Assembly (NCBI RefSeq): GCF_013404085.1
Contig: NZ_JABFHO010000001.1
Span: 1,933,001-1,997,000, forward strand
Direction of reading: 5' to 3'
DNA: 64,000 nt
Origin: Winogradskyella helgolandensis
GTDB lineage: Bacteria > Bacteroidota > Bacteroidia > Flavobacteriales > Flavobacteriaceae
In this document: positions 37,601 through 45,666 of the stretch, in pieces
Layout of the letters: each line of letters opens with the position of its first letter
Position numbering within the stretch: the first letter of the stretch is position 1
The notes under the pieces: generated by a model
The model's database searches: none
Told to the model about the DNA's origin: nothing
What the model saw: the letters and a program-made list of their open reading frames with translations, nothing else
Position numbers and translations under genes: made by a program

Positions 37601-38701
37601 GTGCAAGAAGCCGCACAGGCCAACCCAAATATGGAAGCCATAGTTTATGAAACCTGTGATGATGAGATGGAAACCGATGGAGATCCAACCAATGACAGTG
37701 CACAGTTTGATTTAACGACAAGAGACGCAGAAGTTTTAGACGGTCAAGATCCACTGAATTATATTGTGAGCTATTATGAAACGCAAGACGATGCTGATTT
37801 AAATGTCAATCCATTACCAACATTGTATGAAAACATAACGAACCCACAAGTTATTTATGCACGTGTAGATAATGATACACCAGACGGTACTACAGGAAAT
37901 GACACGTCCATCTGTTATGCTGTAGCAGAAATCACTTTACAAGTGAATCCGTTACCAGAATTTAATTTAGAAGACAGTTATATTCTATGTTTAAACACCA
38001 ATGGAACGGAAGTTTTAGAACCTTTAGTTATTGATACAGGCTTATCAGCCGTAGACTATAGCTTTGAGTGGAGTTATAATACCGTTGTAATTCCAGGAGC
38101 TACAGGTCCAAGTATAATGCCAACCCAAGGAGGTAGCTATAGTGTTTTAGTAACCGATATGAGCACATCTACAGAGACTAATTGTACTAATGTTGATACA
38201 ACTGACGTTATAGAAAGTGAACCACCAAGTTTAACCATAGAATTATTGACACAAGCCTTTGCAGATAATCACATTTTAGAAGCCTTAGCGACCGGAATAG
38301 GAGTTTATGAATACAGCTTAGACGGAGGACCATGGCAAGATGAAGGGACCTTTATAAACCTATCTGCAGGAGAGCATGAGATTACGGCAAGAGATAAAAA
38401 TGGCTGTGGATTAATCACGGTATCGAAGTTTATAATCGATTATCCGCTGTATTTTACGCCCAACGGAGATGGAAATAATGAAACTTGGAACATTGAAGGT
38501 GTTGGAAGTAATGCAAAAATTTATATATTCGACCGGTACGGAAAGTTGATAAAGCAAATAAGTCCAGATGGAGATGGTTGGAACGGGACATATAATGGTA
38601 AAGCAATGCCAACGAGTGACTACTGGTTTACAGTGGAATACGACGAGCCGAGCAATGGAGTACGTAAAGAATTTAGAGCTCATTTTACCTTGAAACGATA
38701 A
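31634..38701 (+). CDS. Giant repeat adhesin-like protein, CUB-PKD-P domain-16 repeats, T9SS type B
   Basis: 2355 residues. The signal peptide (ends LLAQ) is followed by a CUB-like domain (22-139), a PKD domain (~160-245, 'YEWDLGDGNTFAG') and a P domain (~282-465, 'MEHSYLGDLDIEIISPTGEVV'), paralogous to the protein at 23789. Residues ~537-2111 are 16 tandem modules of ~95-105 residues. Each starts with 'L-E-V-C-D-D', then 'DGFATFDLT', 'LNGQDP', 'V-S-Y-Y-E-T', 'Y-T-N-T', 'I-F-V-R-V-E' and a Cys strand. The last ~85 residues are the gliding-motility-associated (type B) sorting domain 'FTPNGDGNNETW...IFDRYGKLI...HFTLKR'. It is probably exported by T9SS and displayed on the surface for adhesion; the ligand is unknown. 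No PorP/SprF gene adjoins it. Base composition changes near 33.5 kb. Confidence 0.9.
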   Translation: MKYLFTIIPLLFSSFLLAQSVNMQTATVSQCGGVFYDSGGEFGNYDNDEDFVLTICPETAGQKIKIDFITFTTQLGATPDVMEIFNGDSVAADSFGQFSGTNSPGLVQATEDNTSGCITIQFISSDSGNIDGWVANISCLTPCQTINSQLDSSSPTPNAEGYIRVCPNEEITLTGSGDFSIDGTGATYEWDLGDGNTFAGQTATFSYPDPGVYIVNLNIRDANTSIDPLGCDNNNLINQVIQVATKPDFEGTEAVNTTLCFGESTDITGVVEAVEYINDCTPPVSGVTFLPDGSGAVYETSITVDCYDSDQKLTDLSQLVSICVTMEHSYLGDLDIEIISPTGEVVRMHDQGGNSANLGEPWATAGVDGESSNTTPGRGSQYCFVPNGGFPTLVGGVQSGGTFVSGDGPNTYTDSFVPPGNYSSVFPLDGLIGSDLNGDWTIRVVDNLGADNGHVFSWGIEFDPNLQPPELSFSPVITSADWDTDTTITNTAGNVITVQPTTSGEFCYTYRVTDDFGCEYTEVVCIDVLPEFITVNPNNLYVCDTGIPPYIFNLESNTAVVLASATNASDIVVTYHNSSEDAEGDLAAITDSGNYTGTDGETIFVRIEYLDSGCFEVFPFTLNVSGQPTINPVSDLELCDDDSNDGFETFDLSSQTLAILGSQSATDFTVTYYLSFADADAGDNALPSDYTNTVNNQPIFVRVASSGDSSCYNASATALFNLVVNPRALATTPDDMEVCDDVSNDGFATFDLSSQEAVILNGQDPTVYNVLFYSSPDDADDNVGALATSYTNTTANLETIYVRVEDPLYPSCYSTTSFNLIVNALPVVTAVTPLQVCDDDTDGFVGFPLSDKEAELLNGQSGVAVSFHENLLGAEMDNSEIFDGYVNTSMTNQIIFVRLENTTTNCYNIGSLTLEVLENPIANSTTPLEVCDDNVDGIAVFDLSIKDTEVVGTQAGMIVRYYENQADAEAGGSPLSTNYTNTQAGAQEIIARIENGATGCYATTALQLIVNPKPLVLEVSNYELCDETTLGDEEEAFDLLTKTPEILGTQVNVTVSYYANPTDASTETNPILGSYTNISNPQTITAVLTNTLTGCTSDLEFDLIVNPLPVVVAPTALEVCDDGTPDGLTEMDLSLKSMEITGNNPAYSINYYETLADAETETDPLPILYTNTSNGQIIFVRVENTTTGCYDTTELELVVQQAPIAFTPQPLRYCDPDNDGFGVFTLTDVDNEITGGASGLEVTYHETETNAINGVDAIDTTVNYNNIVQGEQILYARIESPTIATDCATVVVLRLIVEPTPQLLDPTPLEACDDISADGFATFDLTSKAAELLNGQDPLQYIVSYYESEANAEADNNPIANPLAYTNTDDFNQIIWIRVEDSTTVEGCYKITSLELIVNPLPVLITPAPLELCDVNNPGDEQEGFILEEANEEILNGQTGITLTYYETQMDADNATNPIASPYVNTSNAQTIFVRAENDVTGCYNTVTVTLRVDPIPSPEPNPTAIEVCDDDNDGFAEFDLTQRTIEVINGEPNVAITYHETQTDAENGDNPIIGLYTNIVANNQMIFVRSENTVTGCFSLTTNTMELIVLPSPEVPTSIESYTICDTNDNGITQFDLTTKDEEILNGQDPLEVLLTYHVSALDAATGNNPIINVGNYTNTVNPQVIYVRLYNPTTGCDDTGEFELEVNLPPVVVQPTQLSECDDLGETPGDEFTTFDLTVKNNEITGGNSSYSVDYYETDADAQSQTNVIPDPTQYTNTSVNGLNANPQTLYVVVTDTNTGCVDFTTLTIRVLPNPTPTPSDQLPSLELCDDVNTGDGVEVFDLTENEILILNGEAGVTASYYESLDDANSASNAIVDPTQYTNTETPEQEIYVRVTNDATGCYALVDFTIIVHPLPEVVAVTDFIQCELFTDGVDSFDLTTKDEEVLNGQDPTQFIVSYHSSLADAEAGTNGLVSLYTNLSNPQQIFVTITNNVTGCSISTQSFNIEVQEAAQANPNMEAIVYETCDDEMETDGDPTNDSAQFDLTTRDAEVLDGQDPLNYIVSYYETQDDADLNVNPLPTLYENITNPQVIYARVDNDTPDGTTGNDTSICYAVAEITLQVNPLPEFNLEDSYILCLNTNGTEVLEPLVIDTGLSAVDYSFEWSYNTVVIPGATGPSIMPTQGGSYSVLVTDMSTSTETNCTNVDTTDVIESEPPSLTIELLTQAFADNHILEALATGIGVYEYSLDGGPWQDEGTFINLSAGEHEITARDKNGCGLITVSKFIIDYPLYFTPNGDGNNETWNIEGVGSNAKIYIFDRYGKLIKQISPDGDGWNGTYNGKAMPTSDYWFTVEYDEPSNGVRKEFRAHFTLKR
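33243..37966 (+). repeat. Sixteen tandem ~300-bp coding modules
   Basis: The modules share the CDD/FDLT/YYET/YTNT/FVRVE frame but differ in sequence and length, so they are old or under diversifying drift rather than freshly duplicated. Related single or double modules occur in the proteins at 1-1608 and 59764-62202. Confidence 0.85.
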
Positions 38702-38716
38702 AATGTGTATAACCAT

Positions 38717-38754
38717 AAAAAGCCTGAACACTCCTAGTGTTCAGGCTTTTTTTT
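38717..38754 (+). terminator. Terminator of the 2355-residue protein gene
   Basis: A 16-bp stem aaaaagcctgaacact / agtgttcaggcttttt with loop cct and a long T run lies 15 bp after the stop codon. Confidence 0.93.
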
Positions 38755-38984
38755 GCCTTATAAAGATTCGAAAGTTGAAAATGTAATTACTTTTTTTGTG
38801 AGCAATTTAAGCTAGTTTATATAGCATAGAATACAAGTTATTATGATGCAATCAAACAATTGTTAGACTAATTTCACTCAGAATGTGAAGACGTAAAAGT
38901 TTGACTTAATTTGGGATAGAATAGTTTTATTTAATTCTAGAGTATATCCTAAGAGGAAGGTTTATCTCAATTACTACTATTGAT
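38755..38984. other. Non-coding gap between convergent genes
   Basis: AT-rich sequence between two terminators. I see no open frame, promoter element or repeat in it. Confidence 0.5.
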
Positions 38985-39040
38985 AAAAAAAACAGAAAGA
39001 CCTGAACAATAATCATTGTTCAGGTCTTTCTGTTTTTTTA
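38985..39040. terminator. Long bidirectional terminator
   Basis: A perfect stem of about 24 bp (core cagaaagacctgaacaa / ttgttcaggtctttctg, with A/T tails) has the loop taatca. It serves the minus-strand FadL-like gene ending at 39056 and shares the core CCTGAACA/TGTTCAGG with the terminator at 38717. Confidence 0.93.
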
Positions 39041-39055
39041 TTGTAGTTAACCTAT

Positions 39056-40573
39056 TTATAAATTAAACCCTAATGTTAAAATGAAATCAGTAAATTTTGA
39101 TTCAATTTGAGTGGCATCTGTTAAACCTTGTGAGTATAGTTGATAATTATAATCGCGTTGAGATTGACTAAAAGCAAAATCTAAATTAATATCACCAAAA
39201 TTATATCCTAATCCCAAAGAATAGCCGCTAAGATCTCCATAAAAATTATCATTTTTATAAGGGCTCTCTTCAAAACGATATCCACCTCTAAAACTTACTT
39301 GTTTATAACGGTATTCACCACCTAATCTATACGATACAGCAGTATCTAAATCATTACTGATACTAGTATTTAGACTAGAAAAAATAGCATCTGTAGTTGG
39401 TTTGAATTTTGAACTACTATAATCCTTAACAGCATAATCAAAACTTAACAAACCTTTTCTACCAAAAATATAAGCTAAACTACCAGTAACTTTACCTGGG
39501 GTTTTTAATTTATATTCTTCATAGATATTAACAACATTAGGGCTAACAATTTGATTAATATTGGATCCGTCTTCTTGTCTAGACGTTGCTAAATATTGTG
39601 ATGTCTCGTCAGAAATACTATACCAAGTAGGAGAGTTATAGGATAAGCCAACTCTAAATTCTTCAGTTATTTTTGCAATACCACCAAGTTGAAATGAAAA
39701 GCCACTTCCTGTCGTTAACAAATTATTTTCAAAATCTACATGACTAACAACAGAACTTGCATTCGAATTAGACTCATTAAGAAATGTAGTTCGTTCAAAG
39801 TTTATAAAATGTGAATTCAGATTTAATCCCAAATAAAGCTTATCCTTATAACTTGTCGCAATATTGAAAGCTAATTTTCCATTGTAACCTCTGCTGGCAT
39901 ACGTATAACGTTGATTATAATCACCACCAGTTACGTTAGATATATAATTGTCAGTAGTATCATCGTCATCAGGATTTATGATGTAACCTTCGTATCCTAG
40001 GAATGCTTGCTGATTTTGAAATCCAAATATTGAACCTATTTCGGAATAAGCTTGAGAGATAGACTCTCCAGGTAAGGCCGAAATGTCATCAACTGGTAAT
40101 CCATTAGCATACTCAACAAAGTACGATCCTATTGTGTTATTTGCGTTTACACCACTAGCAATCCAATCATTGTCAAAATCTGCAGTACGATCATAAGCAA
40201 AACTTAGTGAGAATTTTTTCCAACCCGAGTTGGTATTTGTGTTTTTAAAGACGAATGCAGCACCTAGTTGATTTAAATCTACATTAGTATTAGTATCAGA
40301 ATTATAACTATTAAAATAATTAGTATCGTTATTTGTATTAAATATACCTAATGATACAGAGGCATGGCTATTATTAAATATAGCGGAGCCTGCAGGGTTT
40401 ATATTTACACTAGACATGTCGCCTCCTAAGGCTCCAAAAGCACCACCCATAGCTCTATAACGAGCAGTTCCTTGGATCCCATCCATAGAATATCTTAGAG
40501 CGTCTGTAATGTCTTGAGCTAAAATATAAGACGTGCTTATTAATCCTATGCTCAGCATAAGTAACTTTTTCAT
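39056..40573 (-). CDS. OmpP1/FadL-family outer membrane protein
   Basis: A 505-residue outer-membrane beta-barrel. After a signal peptide ending SYILAQ, the N-terminal plug has the family pattern 'GTARYRAMGGAFGALGGDMSSVNINPAGSA'. The rest alternates amphipathic strands and Asn/Ser/Asp-rich loops and ends with 'KFTDFILTLGFNL', a C-terminal aromatic-type strand. FadL relatives import hydrophobic compounds such as fatty acids; the substrate here is unknown. It follows the low-complexity lipoprotein gene by 29 bp on the same strand, so the two are probably co-transcribed. Confidence 0.9.
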   Translation of the reverse strand: MKKLLMLSIGLISTSYILAQDITDALRYSMDGIQGTARYRAMGGAFGALGGDMSSVNINPAGSAIFNNSHASVSLGIFNTNNDTNYFNSYNSDTNTNVDLNQLGAAFVFKNTNTNSGWKKFSLSFAYDRTADFDNDWIASGVNANNTIGSYFVEYANGLPVDDISALPGESISQAYSEIGSIFGFQNQQAFLGYEGYIINPDDDDTTDNYISNVTGGDYNQRYTYASRGYNGKLAFNIATSYKDKLYLGLNLNSHFINFERTTFLNESNSNASSVVSHVDFENNLLTTGSGFSFQLGGIAKITEEFRVGLSYNSPTWYSISDETSQYLATSRQEDGSNINQIVSPNVVNIYEEYKLKTPGKVTGSLAYIFGRKGLLSFDYAVKDYSSSKFKPTTDAIFSSLNTSISNDLDTAVSYRLGGEYRYKQVSFRGGYRFEESPYKNDNFYGDLSGYSLGLGYNFGDINLDFAFSQSQRDYNYQLYSQGLTDATQIESKFTDFILTLGFNL

Positions 40574-40602
40574 ATGTGATTTTTTAGAATGTTTATTAAA
40601 GT

Positions 40603-41637
40603 TTATCTTCTACCGCCTCGTCGACTACTGCTAGAAGAGCTACCACTACTAGATCTAGAGCTACTACTAGATGATCTTACAGTACTGCTGCTAGAAGATC
40701 TTGATGTGCTAGAACTTGATCGAACCGTTCCTGTAGATCTTGTACTTCGAGTAGGTGTAACTGTTCTACTGGTAGGTCTTGTTATAGTACGTCTAGTAGT
40801 TGTTGTAGGTCTAGTCGTTCTCAGAGTTCGAGTAGATCTTGTCGTTGTAGAAGGATTTCTAACTGTTCTTGTCGTTGAATTATTAGATCTTACGCTTCTA
40901 GTAAGGTTATTTCTAGATAAACTAGAGGTATTTGATAATCTTTGTGTAGAATAATTATTTCTAGATAATGCAGAATTTGTTCTGCGATTTAGGTTATTAT
41001 TATTAAATAAAGATCCTCTTCTAGTATTATTATAGGCATATCTATTATTTCTGTAGTAGCCATTGTTCCATCCGTAATTATAATATCCGTAACCATTGTT
41101 ATATCTCCAAGGAGCATAATGACCATAACCATATCCATAATATCCGCCATATGACCAATGATTGTTCCAACCGTAACCGTAATTATAGCCCCAAGGTCTT
41201 GACCAACCATATCCAAATCCACCACCCCAGATCCAAGGGCTGTTGTAGCCATACCAACCGTTATCTATATAATTAATGGTAACAGTATTACTGTTTTGCC
41301 CCCAACCTCCATAAGCAGGTTGTTGTTCTAATGTATCTATTACTTGCTCTGTGTAATTCCCTTCATAAGAATCAATATCTGTAAAAATCTCAGACTCTTC
41401 TTGTATGGCATTAACTTCAGCTGAGTTTTCAGAGAAGTAATTTTTATAATAGTCAGAATCATTTACTGAAGTTGTAATAACTGTTTCTTCTGTATTATTT
41501 TCGTAATCTTCAGTAGCATAAATACCGTCATTGTCATAACCAGCGTACTGAAACGAACCACAAGAAGTTAACACGGTTATGAAACCGAGTGCAACAAAAA
41601 ATGGCAATTTTTGAGTTAAAATAGTTTTAAATTGCAT
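40603..41637 (-). CDS. Lipoprotein with Gly/Tyr/Trp/Asn-rich core and Arg/Ser/Thr-rich tail
   Basis: The 344-residue protein has a lipobox (TVLTSC, Cys26). Residues ~30-110 are acidic. Residues ~110-200 are extremely rich in Gly, Tyr, Trp and Asn ('GGGFGYGWSRPWGYNYGYGW'). The remainder is a low-complexity Arg/Ser/Thr/Asn tail with TR, TTRS and RSSSS repeats ending SSRRGGRR. The mature protein is thus acidic at the front and strongly basic at the end. Similar flavobacterial proteins are usually annotated only as hypothetical or vitellogenin-like. The role is unknown: structural or polyanion-binding behaviour is possible. The gene leads the pair with the FadL-like porin and is divergent from proS. 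Confidence 0.8.
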   Translation of the reverse strand: MQFKTILTQKLPFFVALGFITVLTSCGSFQYAGYDNDGIYATEDYENNTEETVITTSVNDSDYYKNYFSENSAEVNAIQEESEIFTDIDSYEGNYTEQVIDTLEQQPAYGGWGQNSNTVTINYIDNGWYGYNSPWIWGGGFGYGWSRPWGYNYGYGWNNHWSYGGYYGYGYGHYAPWRYNNGYGYYNYGWNNGYYRNNRYAYNNTRRGSLFNNNNLNRRTNSALSRNNYSTQRLSNTSSLSRNNLTRSVRSNNSTTRTVRNPSTTTRSTRTLRTTRPTTTTRRTITRPTSRTVTPTRSTRSTGTVRSSSSTSRSSSSSTVRSSSSSSRSSSGSSSSSSRRGGRR

Positions 41638-41738
41638 ATCTCTTTTATTTTATTGTTGAACATAGCAAAAATAGTTAGTTTTGCTGTATTATTTAATACA
41701 TTTAACATAAGCACAATATTTGTGCCAAAACACGGAAA

Positions 41739-43217
41739 ATGAGCAAAAATCTTACTAGTAGAGCTGAAGATTATTCAAAATGGTATAATGAATTGGTTGT
41801 TAAGGCTGATTTAGCGGAAAATTCTGCCGTTAGAGGTTGTATGGTTATTAAACCTTATGGCTATGCTATATGGGAAAAAATGCAAGCAGAATTAGATCGA
41901 ATGTTTAAAGAAACAGGACATCAGAACGCCTATTTTCCATTATTTGTTCCTAAAAGCCTATTTGAAGCAGAGGAGAAGAATGCCGAAGGTTTTGCCAAAG
42001 AATGTGCCGTTGTGACGCATTACAGATTACAAAATGACCCAGATAATCCAGGGAAATTAAGAGTGGATCCTGAGGCTAAACTTGAAGAGGAGCTAGTTGT
42101 AAGACCAACAAGTGAAGCTATTATTTGGAATACTTATAAAGGTTGGATTCAAAGTTATAGAGATTTGCCAATTTTGATAAATCAGTGGGCAAATGTTGTG
42201 CGTTGGGAAATGCGAACACGTTTATTTTTACGTACTGCTGAATTTTTATGGCAAGAAGGCCATACTGCGCATGCAACAAAAGCTGAAGCACTTGCAGAAA
42301 CAGAACAAATGAATAATGTTTACGCCGAGTTTGCTCAAAATTTTATGGCAATTCCTGTTATTAAAGGAGTGAAAACTGAAAGCGAACGTTTTGCTGGTGC
42401 TATTGAAACGTATTGTATTGAAGCTTTAATGCAAGATGGAAAGGCGCTTCAGGCTGGTACATCGCATTTTTTAGGTCAAAACTTCGCAAAAGCTTTTGAT
42501 GTTAAGTTTACTAATAATGAAGGTAAATTAGATTATGTATGGGCAAGTTCTTGGGGAGTTTCTACAAGATTGGTAGGAGCTTTGATTATGACGCATAGTG
42601 ATGATAAAGGTTTAGTGTTACCACCAAATTTAGCACCATCTCAAGTTGTTATTGTTCCGATATTTAAGACAGATGAACAATTTGAAGTAATTTCTGAAAA
42701 AGCAGAGAGTATAATTAAAGAGCTTAAATCATTAGGTGTTAGTTGTAAGTTTGATAAAAGAACTACGCATAGACCAGGAGCAAAATTTGCACAACACGAA
42801 TTACAAGGTGTACCATTACGTATCGCTATTGGGCCAAAAGATTTAGAAAATAATACCGTTGAATTAGCAAGACGTGATACTTTAACTAAAGAGATTGTAC
42901 CAATTAATGGTTTAGCGTCAACTATAAAAGATCTTTTAGAGGTTATACAAGATGAATTATTTACCAAAGCTTTAAATTTTAGAGACGAACATACCACAGA
43001 AGTCGACGATTTTGAAACATTTAAAAAAGTTTTAGAAAATAAAACAGGATTTATTTCAGCGCATTGGGATGGAACTATTGAGACTGAGCAAAAGATTAAA
43101 GAAGCCACAAAAGCAACGATAAGATGCATTCCTTCAGCGGGAAAGAAGGAAGAGGGGGTTTGTGTTTACAGCGGAAAACCATCAATGCAACGTGTGCTTT
43201 TTGCTAAGGCTTATTAA
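41739..43217 (+). CDS. proS: Prolyl-tRNA synthetase, archaeal/eukaryal (type 3) form
   Basis: Class II synthetase for tRNA-Pro. The 492-residue length, the absence of the bacterial INS editing domain, and the landmarks '[19 protein letters not shown]', '[11 protein letters not shown]', '[34 protein letters not shown]' and the C-terminal extra domain ('[20 protein letters not shown]', ending in Tyr) identify the archaeal/eukaryal type. This form is known in Bacteroidota. '[16 protein letters not shown]' is motif 3-adjacent. It is divergent from the lipoprotein gene. tRNA-Glu and rpsT follow with their own promoter. Confidence 0.96.
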   Translation: MSKNLTSRAEDYSKWYNELVVKADLAENSAVRGCMVIKPYGYAIWEKMQAELDRMFKETGHQNAYFPLFVPKSLFEAEEKNAEGFAKECAVVTHYRLQNDPDNPGKLRVDPEAKLEEELVVRPTSEAIIWNTYKGWIQSYRDLPILINQWANVVRWEMRTRLFLRTAEFLWQEGHTAHATKAEALAETEQMNNVYAEFAQNFMAIPVIKGVKTESERFAGAIETYCIEALMQDGKALQAGTSHFLGQNFAKAFDVKFTNNEGKLDYVWASSWGVSTRLVGALIMTHSDDKGLVLPPNLAPSQVVIVPIFKTDEQFEVISEKAESIIKELKSLGVSCKFDKRTTHRPGAKFAQHELQGVPLRIAIGPKDLENNTVELARRDTLTKEIVPINGLASTIKDLLEVIQDELFTKALNFRDEHTTEVDDFETFKKVLENKTGFISAHWDGTIETEQKIKEATKATIRCIPSAGKKEEGVCVYSGKPSMQRVLFAKAY

Positions 43218-43244
43218 TTTTTTTGAAAAAAAATTAATAAGGTG

Positions 43245-43274
43245 TTGCACAATTTAAAAATAGTTGTAAATTTG
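43245..43274 (+). promoter_or_regulatory. Promoter of tRNA-Glu and rpsT (TTG-N19-TAAATTTG)
   Basis: TTG at 43245-43247 and TAAATTTG at 43267-43274 have a 19-bp spacer, a full match to the Bacteroidota housekeeping promoter. The tRNA begins about 52 bp later. Confidence 0.75.
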
Positions 43275-43326
43275 CAACCGCAATGGAAACGTTGTAGGTT
43301 CATTTAAATAATATAATAACCAAAAT

Positions 43327-43398
43327 GGCCCGTTCGTCTATCGGCTAGGACGCATGGTTTTCATCCATGTAAGAGGGGTTCGATTCCCCTACGGGCTA
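43327..43398 (+). tRNA. tRNA-Glu (anticodon TTC)
   Basis: The acceptor stem GGCCCGT/ACGGGCT has a G-U first pair, the D arm contains TATCGGCTAGGA, the anticodon stem CATGG/CCATG encloses loop TTTTCAT (anticodon TTC), and the T arm is GGGG-TTCGATT-CCCC. Discriminator A is at 43398. CCA is not encoded. Confidence 0.96.
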
Positions 43399-43423
43399 CA
43401 ATTTTTAATAAGAAAATAATATA

Positions 43424-43675
43424 ATGGCAAATCATAAGTCAGCTTTAAAAAGAATTAGAAGTAACGAAAAAAGACGTGTACTTAATAAATATCAGCATAA
43501 GACAACTCGTAATGCTATAAAGAAATTACGTGAGATTACTGATGCTAAAGAGGCACAAACTATGTTACCTTCTGTTATTAGTATGTTAGATAAATTAGCA
43601 AAGAAGAATGTTATTCATGCTAACAAAGCTGGTAACTTAAAATCTCAGTTAACTAAACATGTTGCTGCAATTTAA
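43424..43675 (+). CDS. rpsT: 30S ribosomal protein S20
   Basis: S20 binds 16S rRNA early in 30S assembly. The 83-residue, Lys/Arg-rich helical protein starts MANHKSALKRIRSNEKRRVLNKY and contains 'MLDKLAKKNVIHANKAGNLKSQL', both typical of S20. It lies 25 bp after tRNA-Glu and probably shares its promoter. A strong terminator follows. Confidence 0.97.
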   Translation: MANHKSALKRIRSNEKRRVLNKYQHKTTRNAIKKLREITDAKEAQTMLPSVISMLDKLAKKNVIHANKAGNLKSQLTKHVAAI

Positions 43676-43701
43676 TTAATTGTAGTTTCTACTAAGATAT
43701 T

Positions 43702-43732
43702 AAAGTCTTTCCGAAAGGAAAGACTTTTTTAT
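43702..43732 (+). terminator. Terminator of rpsT
   Basis: An 11-bp stem aaagtctttcc / ggaaagacttt with a gaaa tetraloop is followed by a T run. Confidence 0.92.
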
Positions 43733-43854
43733 TGGTTTAAATTTAGGGGTTTTGAGAAATAGTTTTGCTACTGATTTGTTTCTTCTTATAACGAAATTTA
43801 AGATTATAATTAAAGGAATTCTTAAAAGCCAAATAACTAAATGAGACGAAGTTT

Positions 43855-45522
43855 TTAAAACAAACCCGTAATCTCACCGTCATCACTAATATCTATACCT
43901 TCAGAAGCTGGATGCGCAGGTAAACCAGGCATTCTCATCATATCACCAGTAATTGGTATTAAAAATCCAGCACCAGATGCTATTTCAATTTCTCTAACCG
44001 TAATAATAAAATCTTTAGGACGACCTAATAATTTAGGGTTATCAGACAATGATTTTTCGGTTTTTGCGATGCAGATCGCTAAATTATCTAAACCTAGCTT
44101 TTTAATACGTCTTAGTTGTCGCTTAGCGTTAGATGTATATTCTACGTGATCAGCTCCATAAATCTTTTGGGCAATGATTTCAATTTTAGATTCTACATCA
44201 TTTTCCCAATTATATAAAGGCTTAAATTGGGTTGTATTGGCTTCAACAACTTCAATGACTTGCTTAGCCAATTCAATAGCACCTTCTCCTCCTTTAGCCC
44301 AAACATCAGCGACAGCAACCCGAATATTTTTAGTCTTAGCAAAATTTTTAATTAATTCAATTTCTTCAATACTATCTGATTCAAATTTATTTATGGCTAT
44401 CACAGGTGTTAAACCAAATTGTTCTATGTTTTCAATATGTTTTTCTAAATTTGGAAATCCTTTTTCTAAGGCTTCTAAATCCGTAATTTTTAATGATTTT
44501 AAATCTGCTCCTCCATGGTATTTTAAAGCTCTTATTGTTGTTGTTAATACTACAGCTTTAGGAGAGAGGTTTGCGCTTTGGCATTTGATATCTAAGAATT
44601 TTTCAGCTCCTAAATCACATCCGAAACCGGCTTCAGTAACGGTATAATCCGAAAATGTCATTCCCGTTAATGTTCCAATTACTGAGTTCGTACCCTGGGC
44701 AATATTGGCAAATGGACCTCCATGAATAATGGCGGGATTTCCTTCAATAGTTTGTACTAAGTTAGGTTTTATAGCGTGTTGTAGTAAGGCTGCCATTGCA
44801 CCTGCAACTTTTAAGTCTTTAGCGTAAATGGGTTGGTTAGAAAATGTGTAACCAATAAAAATATTGCCAATACGTTCCTTTAAATCACTTAAATCTTTGG
44901 AAATACAGAGAATAGCCATAATTTCTGAAGCCGCAGTAATATCAAAACCAGTCTCTCGTGGAATACCAGAAGAGGTGCCTCCTAAGCCAACAACGATGTT
45001 TCTTAAAGCTCTATCATTAACATCAAATACACGTTTCCATGTAATTGTTCTTGGATCTATACCTAAAGAGTTTGTTTTACTCTGAATATTATTGTCAATA
45101 ATAGCAGCTAATAAATTATTGGCTTTTTCAATTGCTGAAAAATCACCTGTGAAATGTAAATTAATATCTTCTAAGGGTAAGACTTGTGCAAACCCACCTC
45201 CTGTAGCTCCTCCTTTTATTCCAAAAACAGGCCCTAAAGAAGGTTCTCTGAGTACAACAGTTGTTTTTTTATTTAGTTTATTTAGAGCTTCAGACAATCC
45301 AATGGATATCGTTGTTTTTCCTTCTCCAGCTGGAGTAGGAGATGTTGCCGATACCAAAATAAGATTACTTTGTTTCGCTTTATCTTTATCTATAAACGAT
45401 AGTGGAATTTTCGCCTTATTTTTTCCAAACATTTCAATTAGTTCAGGGTCAATTCCGAATTTTTCTGCTATTTCCGATATGGGCTTTAGTGTTACTTTTT
45501 TTGCAATCTGAAGATCTGTCAT
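43855..45522 (-). CDS. fhs: Formate-tetrahydrofolate ligase
   Basis: Fhs makes 10-formyl-THF from formate, THF and ATP. I place the start at 45522 (MTDLQIAKKVTLKPISEIAEKFG), since the 30 residues of the longer frame (from 45612) do not fit the family. The resulting 555 residues are normal. The ATP-binding motif TPAGEGKTT is near 63-71, followed by 'LREPSLGPVFGIKGGATGGG', 'HFTGDFSAI' and 'TEAGFGCDLGAEKF'. The C-terminal 'GAGFLIPITGDMMRMPGLPAHPASEGID' is typical. It connects with FolD (3.5 kb) in the one-carbon pool. It stands alone on the minus strand between rpsT and era. Confidence 0.97.
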   Translation of the reverse strand: MTDLQIAKKVTLKPISEIAEKFGIDPELIEMFGKNKAKIPLSFIDKDKAKQSNLILVSATSPTPAGEGKTTISIGLSEALNKLNKKTTVVLREPSLGPVFGIKGGATGGGFAQVLPLEDINLHFTGDFSAIEKANNLLAAIIDNNIQSKTNSLGIDPRTITWKRVFDVNDRALRNIVVGLGGTSSGIPRETGFDITAASEIMAILCISKDLSDLKERIGNIFIGYTFSNQPIYAKDLKVAGAMAALLQHAIKPNLVQTIEGNPAIIHGGPFANIAQGTNSVIGTLTGMTFSDYTVTEAGFGCDLGAEKFLDIKCQSANLSPKAVVLTTTIRALKYHGGADLKSLKITDLEALEKGFPNLEKHIENIEQFGLTPVIAINKFESDSIEEIELIKNFAKTKNIRVAVADVWAKGGEGAIELAKQVIEVVEANTTQFKPLYNWENDVESKIEIIAQKIYGADHVEYTSNAKRQLRRIKKLGLDNLAICIAKTEKSLSDNPKLLGRPKDFIITVREIEIASGAGFLIPITGDMMRMPGLPAHPASEGIDISDDGEITGLF

Positions 45523-45642
45523 AATAGGAGGTAATAGGTTTGTACTTCTCAAATTTATAAGAATAATGACGTATAAATGGTGATTTTTATCATATGTAAA
45601 ATTGTATTTCAACTCTTTTAGGACTTAATGCATTAAAGATTG

Positions 45643-45650
45643 TAACTTTG
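45643..45650 (+). promoter_or_regulatory. -7 promoter element of era
   Basis: TAACTTTG matches TAnnTTTG and ends 16 bp before the era ATG. No convincing -33 TTG is visible. Confidence 0.5.
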
Positions 45651-45666
45651 CAGTAAATTCTTAAAG

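Noticed and set aside
40589..40954. Plus-strand Leu/Val-rich open frame
   Set aside because: It is the antisense of the Arg/Ser/Thr repeat tail of the lipoprotein at 40603-41637; its composition is a mirror of that repeat.
45523..45612. Longer N terminus for fhs
   Set aside because: The 30 extra residues do not fit the family, and the ATG at 45522 gives the usual beginning and length.
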